This document shows, one piece after another, positions 63,362-64,000 of a DNA stretch of 64,000 nucleotides (within the stretch, counting starts at the first letter, position 1; each line of letters starts with the position of its first letter). Location of the stretch: contig JAWKNY010000012.1 of assembly GCA_041391485.1 (NCBI GenBank), positions 34,043 through 98,042 of the forward strand. Reading direction: 5' to 3'. The notes under the pieces are model-generated. The model made no database searches, was not told the DNA's origin, and was given only the letters and a program-made list of their open reading frames with translations. The translations under genes were made by a program, and so were the position numbers. This DNA is from JACKAF01 sp041391485. GTDB lineage: Bacteria > Bdellovibrionota > FAC87 > UBA2466 > JACKAF01.

Positions 63362-64000
63362 ATGGGAAAATTTAGACTGTTTGTCAGCCTCGGGGGCATT
63401 TGCCTGTTGGTGTTGACAGCATGCAACAAAACGTCCACGGAGACGGGGGCAAATGTGAACCGAGCACCTAAGAGTATTCTGACTCTTCCGCACAAGACGG
63501 CCACCTTGGAAAACGGCTTGAAGGTCTTCCTGGTTAAGTACCCCAGCACCGGTGTGGTGGCGTACCAACTGGGTGTGCGGGTTGGTTCCAGAAACGAAGT
63601 CGAAGCCGGCAAGAGCGGGTTCGCTCACTTTTTTGAACACCTCATGTTCCGCGGGACGAAGACGCTTAGCTCGGAAGAGTTCGGCGCGATCTACACGGAA
63701 AACGGAGTGAGCTACAACGCGTGGACCTGGTACGACATGACCAACTACCACGGCGAAGTGGCGTCCCGGTACTTGGATAAGATCCTCGCGGCGGAGGCGG
63801 ATCGTTTTCAGAATTTGGATTTTTCGGAAGCCGCATTGAAGGCCGAAGCGGGAGCGGTCCTGGGTGAGTACCTAAAGAGCGCTTCGGATCCTGGTTTCTT
63901 GATGGAAGAAACGCTGCAGGAGCTGGCCTACAAGTCGCATACCTACGGGCACACGACTCTCGGTTACAAAAAGGATATTGAGCAGTACCCGAACCGCTAC
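63362..64000 (+). CDS. M16-family zinc protease lipoprotein (cut by window end)
   Basis: The first 213 residues of an insulinase/pitrilysin-type peptidase. Lipoprotein signal (SLGGICLLVLTACNK); the inverted zinc motif HxxEH in SGFAHFFEHLMFRGTK; then YNAWTWYDMTNYHGEV and ILAAEADRFQNLDFSEAALK, which leads to the third-ligand helix (EAGAVLGEYLK). AGGAG lies six bases upstream of the ATG at 63362; a tandem ATG at 63359 is possible. It is divergent from the NHL gene across a 173-base AT-rich gap that should hold promoters for both (a TTGAAA at 63261 is a candidate -35). Confidence 0.92.
   Translation, partial: MGKFRLFVSLGGICLLVLTACNKTSTETGANVNRAPKSILTLPHKTATLENGLKVFLVKYPSTGVVAYQLGVRVGSRNEVEAGKSGFAHFFEHLMFRGTKTLSSEEFGAIYTENGVSYNAWTWYDMTNYHGEVASRYLDKILAAEADRFQNLDFSEAALKAEAGAVLGEYLKSASDPGFLMEETLQELAYKSHTYGHTTLGYKKDIEQYPNRY

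Noticed and set aside
1..64000. CRISPR arrays, insertion sequences or prophage
   Set aside because: No regularly spaced repeats, transposase motifs or phage structural genes were seen on either strand.

Overview
The window looks like a chromosomal segment of a predatory or host-associated Bdellovibrionota-type bacterium. This is an inference from gene content: a bacterial Ras-like MglA GTPase in a dnaX-ybaB-recR-mglA cluster next to the SRP RNA gene, a TIGR02147-family regulator, an LpoB/COG3014 lipoprotein pair, a very high density of lipoproteins and exported proteins of unknown function, several exported peptidases (M14, M16, MA-like), and a CHASE2 adenylate cyclase. GC is a little above 50%, coding density is high, and genes sit on both strands in short operons. 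I see no phage, insertion sequence, CRISPR array or replication origin.

Layout. 0-7 kb: aldo/keto reductase and a BtuF-like binding protein (minus), then BolA, monothiol glutaredoxin and a lone DsbD-alpha domain protein, an ArgP-like LysR regulator and a lipoprotein gamma-glutamyltransferase. 7-19 kb: TIGR02147 regulator, a large HExxH lipoprotein split by a frameshift, an endonuclease/phosphatase-fold protein, a DUF2608 HAD-like protein, broken M14 carboxypeptidase and SYLF genes, several lipoproteins, then lpoB and COG3014. 19-25.5 kb: polyphosphate kinase, a SixA-like phosphatase and Ppx/GppA, then a tightly coupled four-gene cassette headed by an Afp15-like AAA+ ATPase. 25.5-30 kb: a patch of heavily frameshifted genes (RfbC-like epimerase, GT-B-like glycosyltransferase, Ig-like lipoprotein). 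30-39 kb: exported proteins of unknown function, a PHP phosphoesterase, an exported catalase-like protein, an ABM monooxygenase-like protein and a DUF2817 peptidase. 39-43 kb: tRNA-Asn, mglA, recR, ybaB, dnaX and ffs. 43-47.5 kb: a broken barrel-protein locus, a deoxyhypusine-synthase-like enzyme and a FimV-like LysM lipoprotein. 47.8-55.7 kb: binding protein, hybrid histidine kinase, trkA, trkH, proB and proA all on one strand, which reads as an osmotic-adaptation locus. 55.7-64 kb: exported proteins, a two-CxxCH protein, a CHASE2-cyclase-PilZ protein, a large NHL-repeat lipoprotein and the start of an M16 zinc protease.

Frameshifts are unusually common and clustered. Conserved motifs survive in alternating frames in at least a dozen genes, while long neighbouring stretches (30-36.7 kb, 48.9-55.6 kb) are clean. 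At 61,064 the shift sits at a run of seven G. Patchy sequence error in a draft assembly is the simplest explanation, but true decay cannot be ruled out from sequence alone, and this should be settled before reading biology into any broken gene.

The best candidates for something undescribed are the AAA+ cassette at 22.8-25.5 kb, the sensor-Trk-ProBA locus, the cyclase-PilZ fusion, and a long two-part hairpin between ffs and dnaX.
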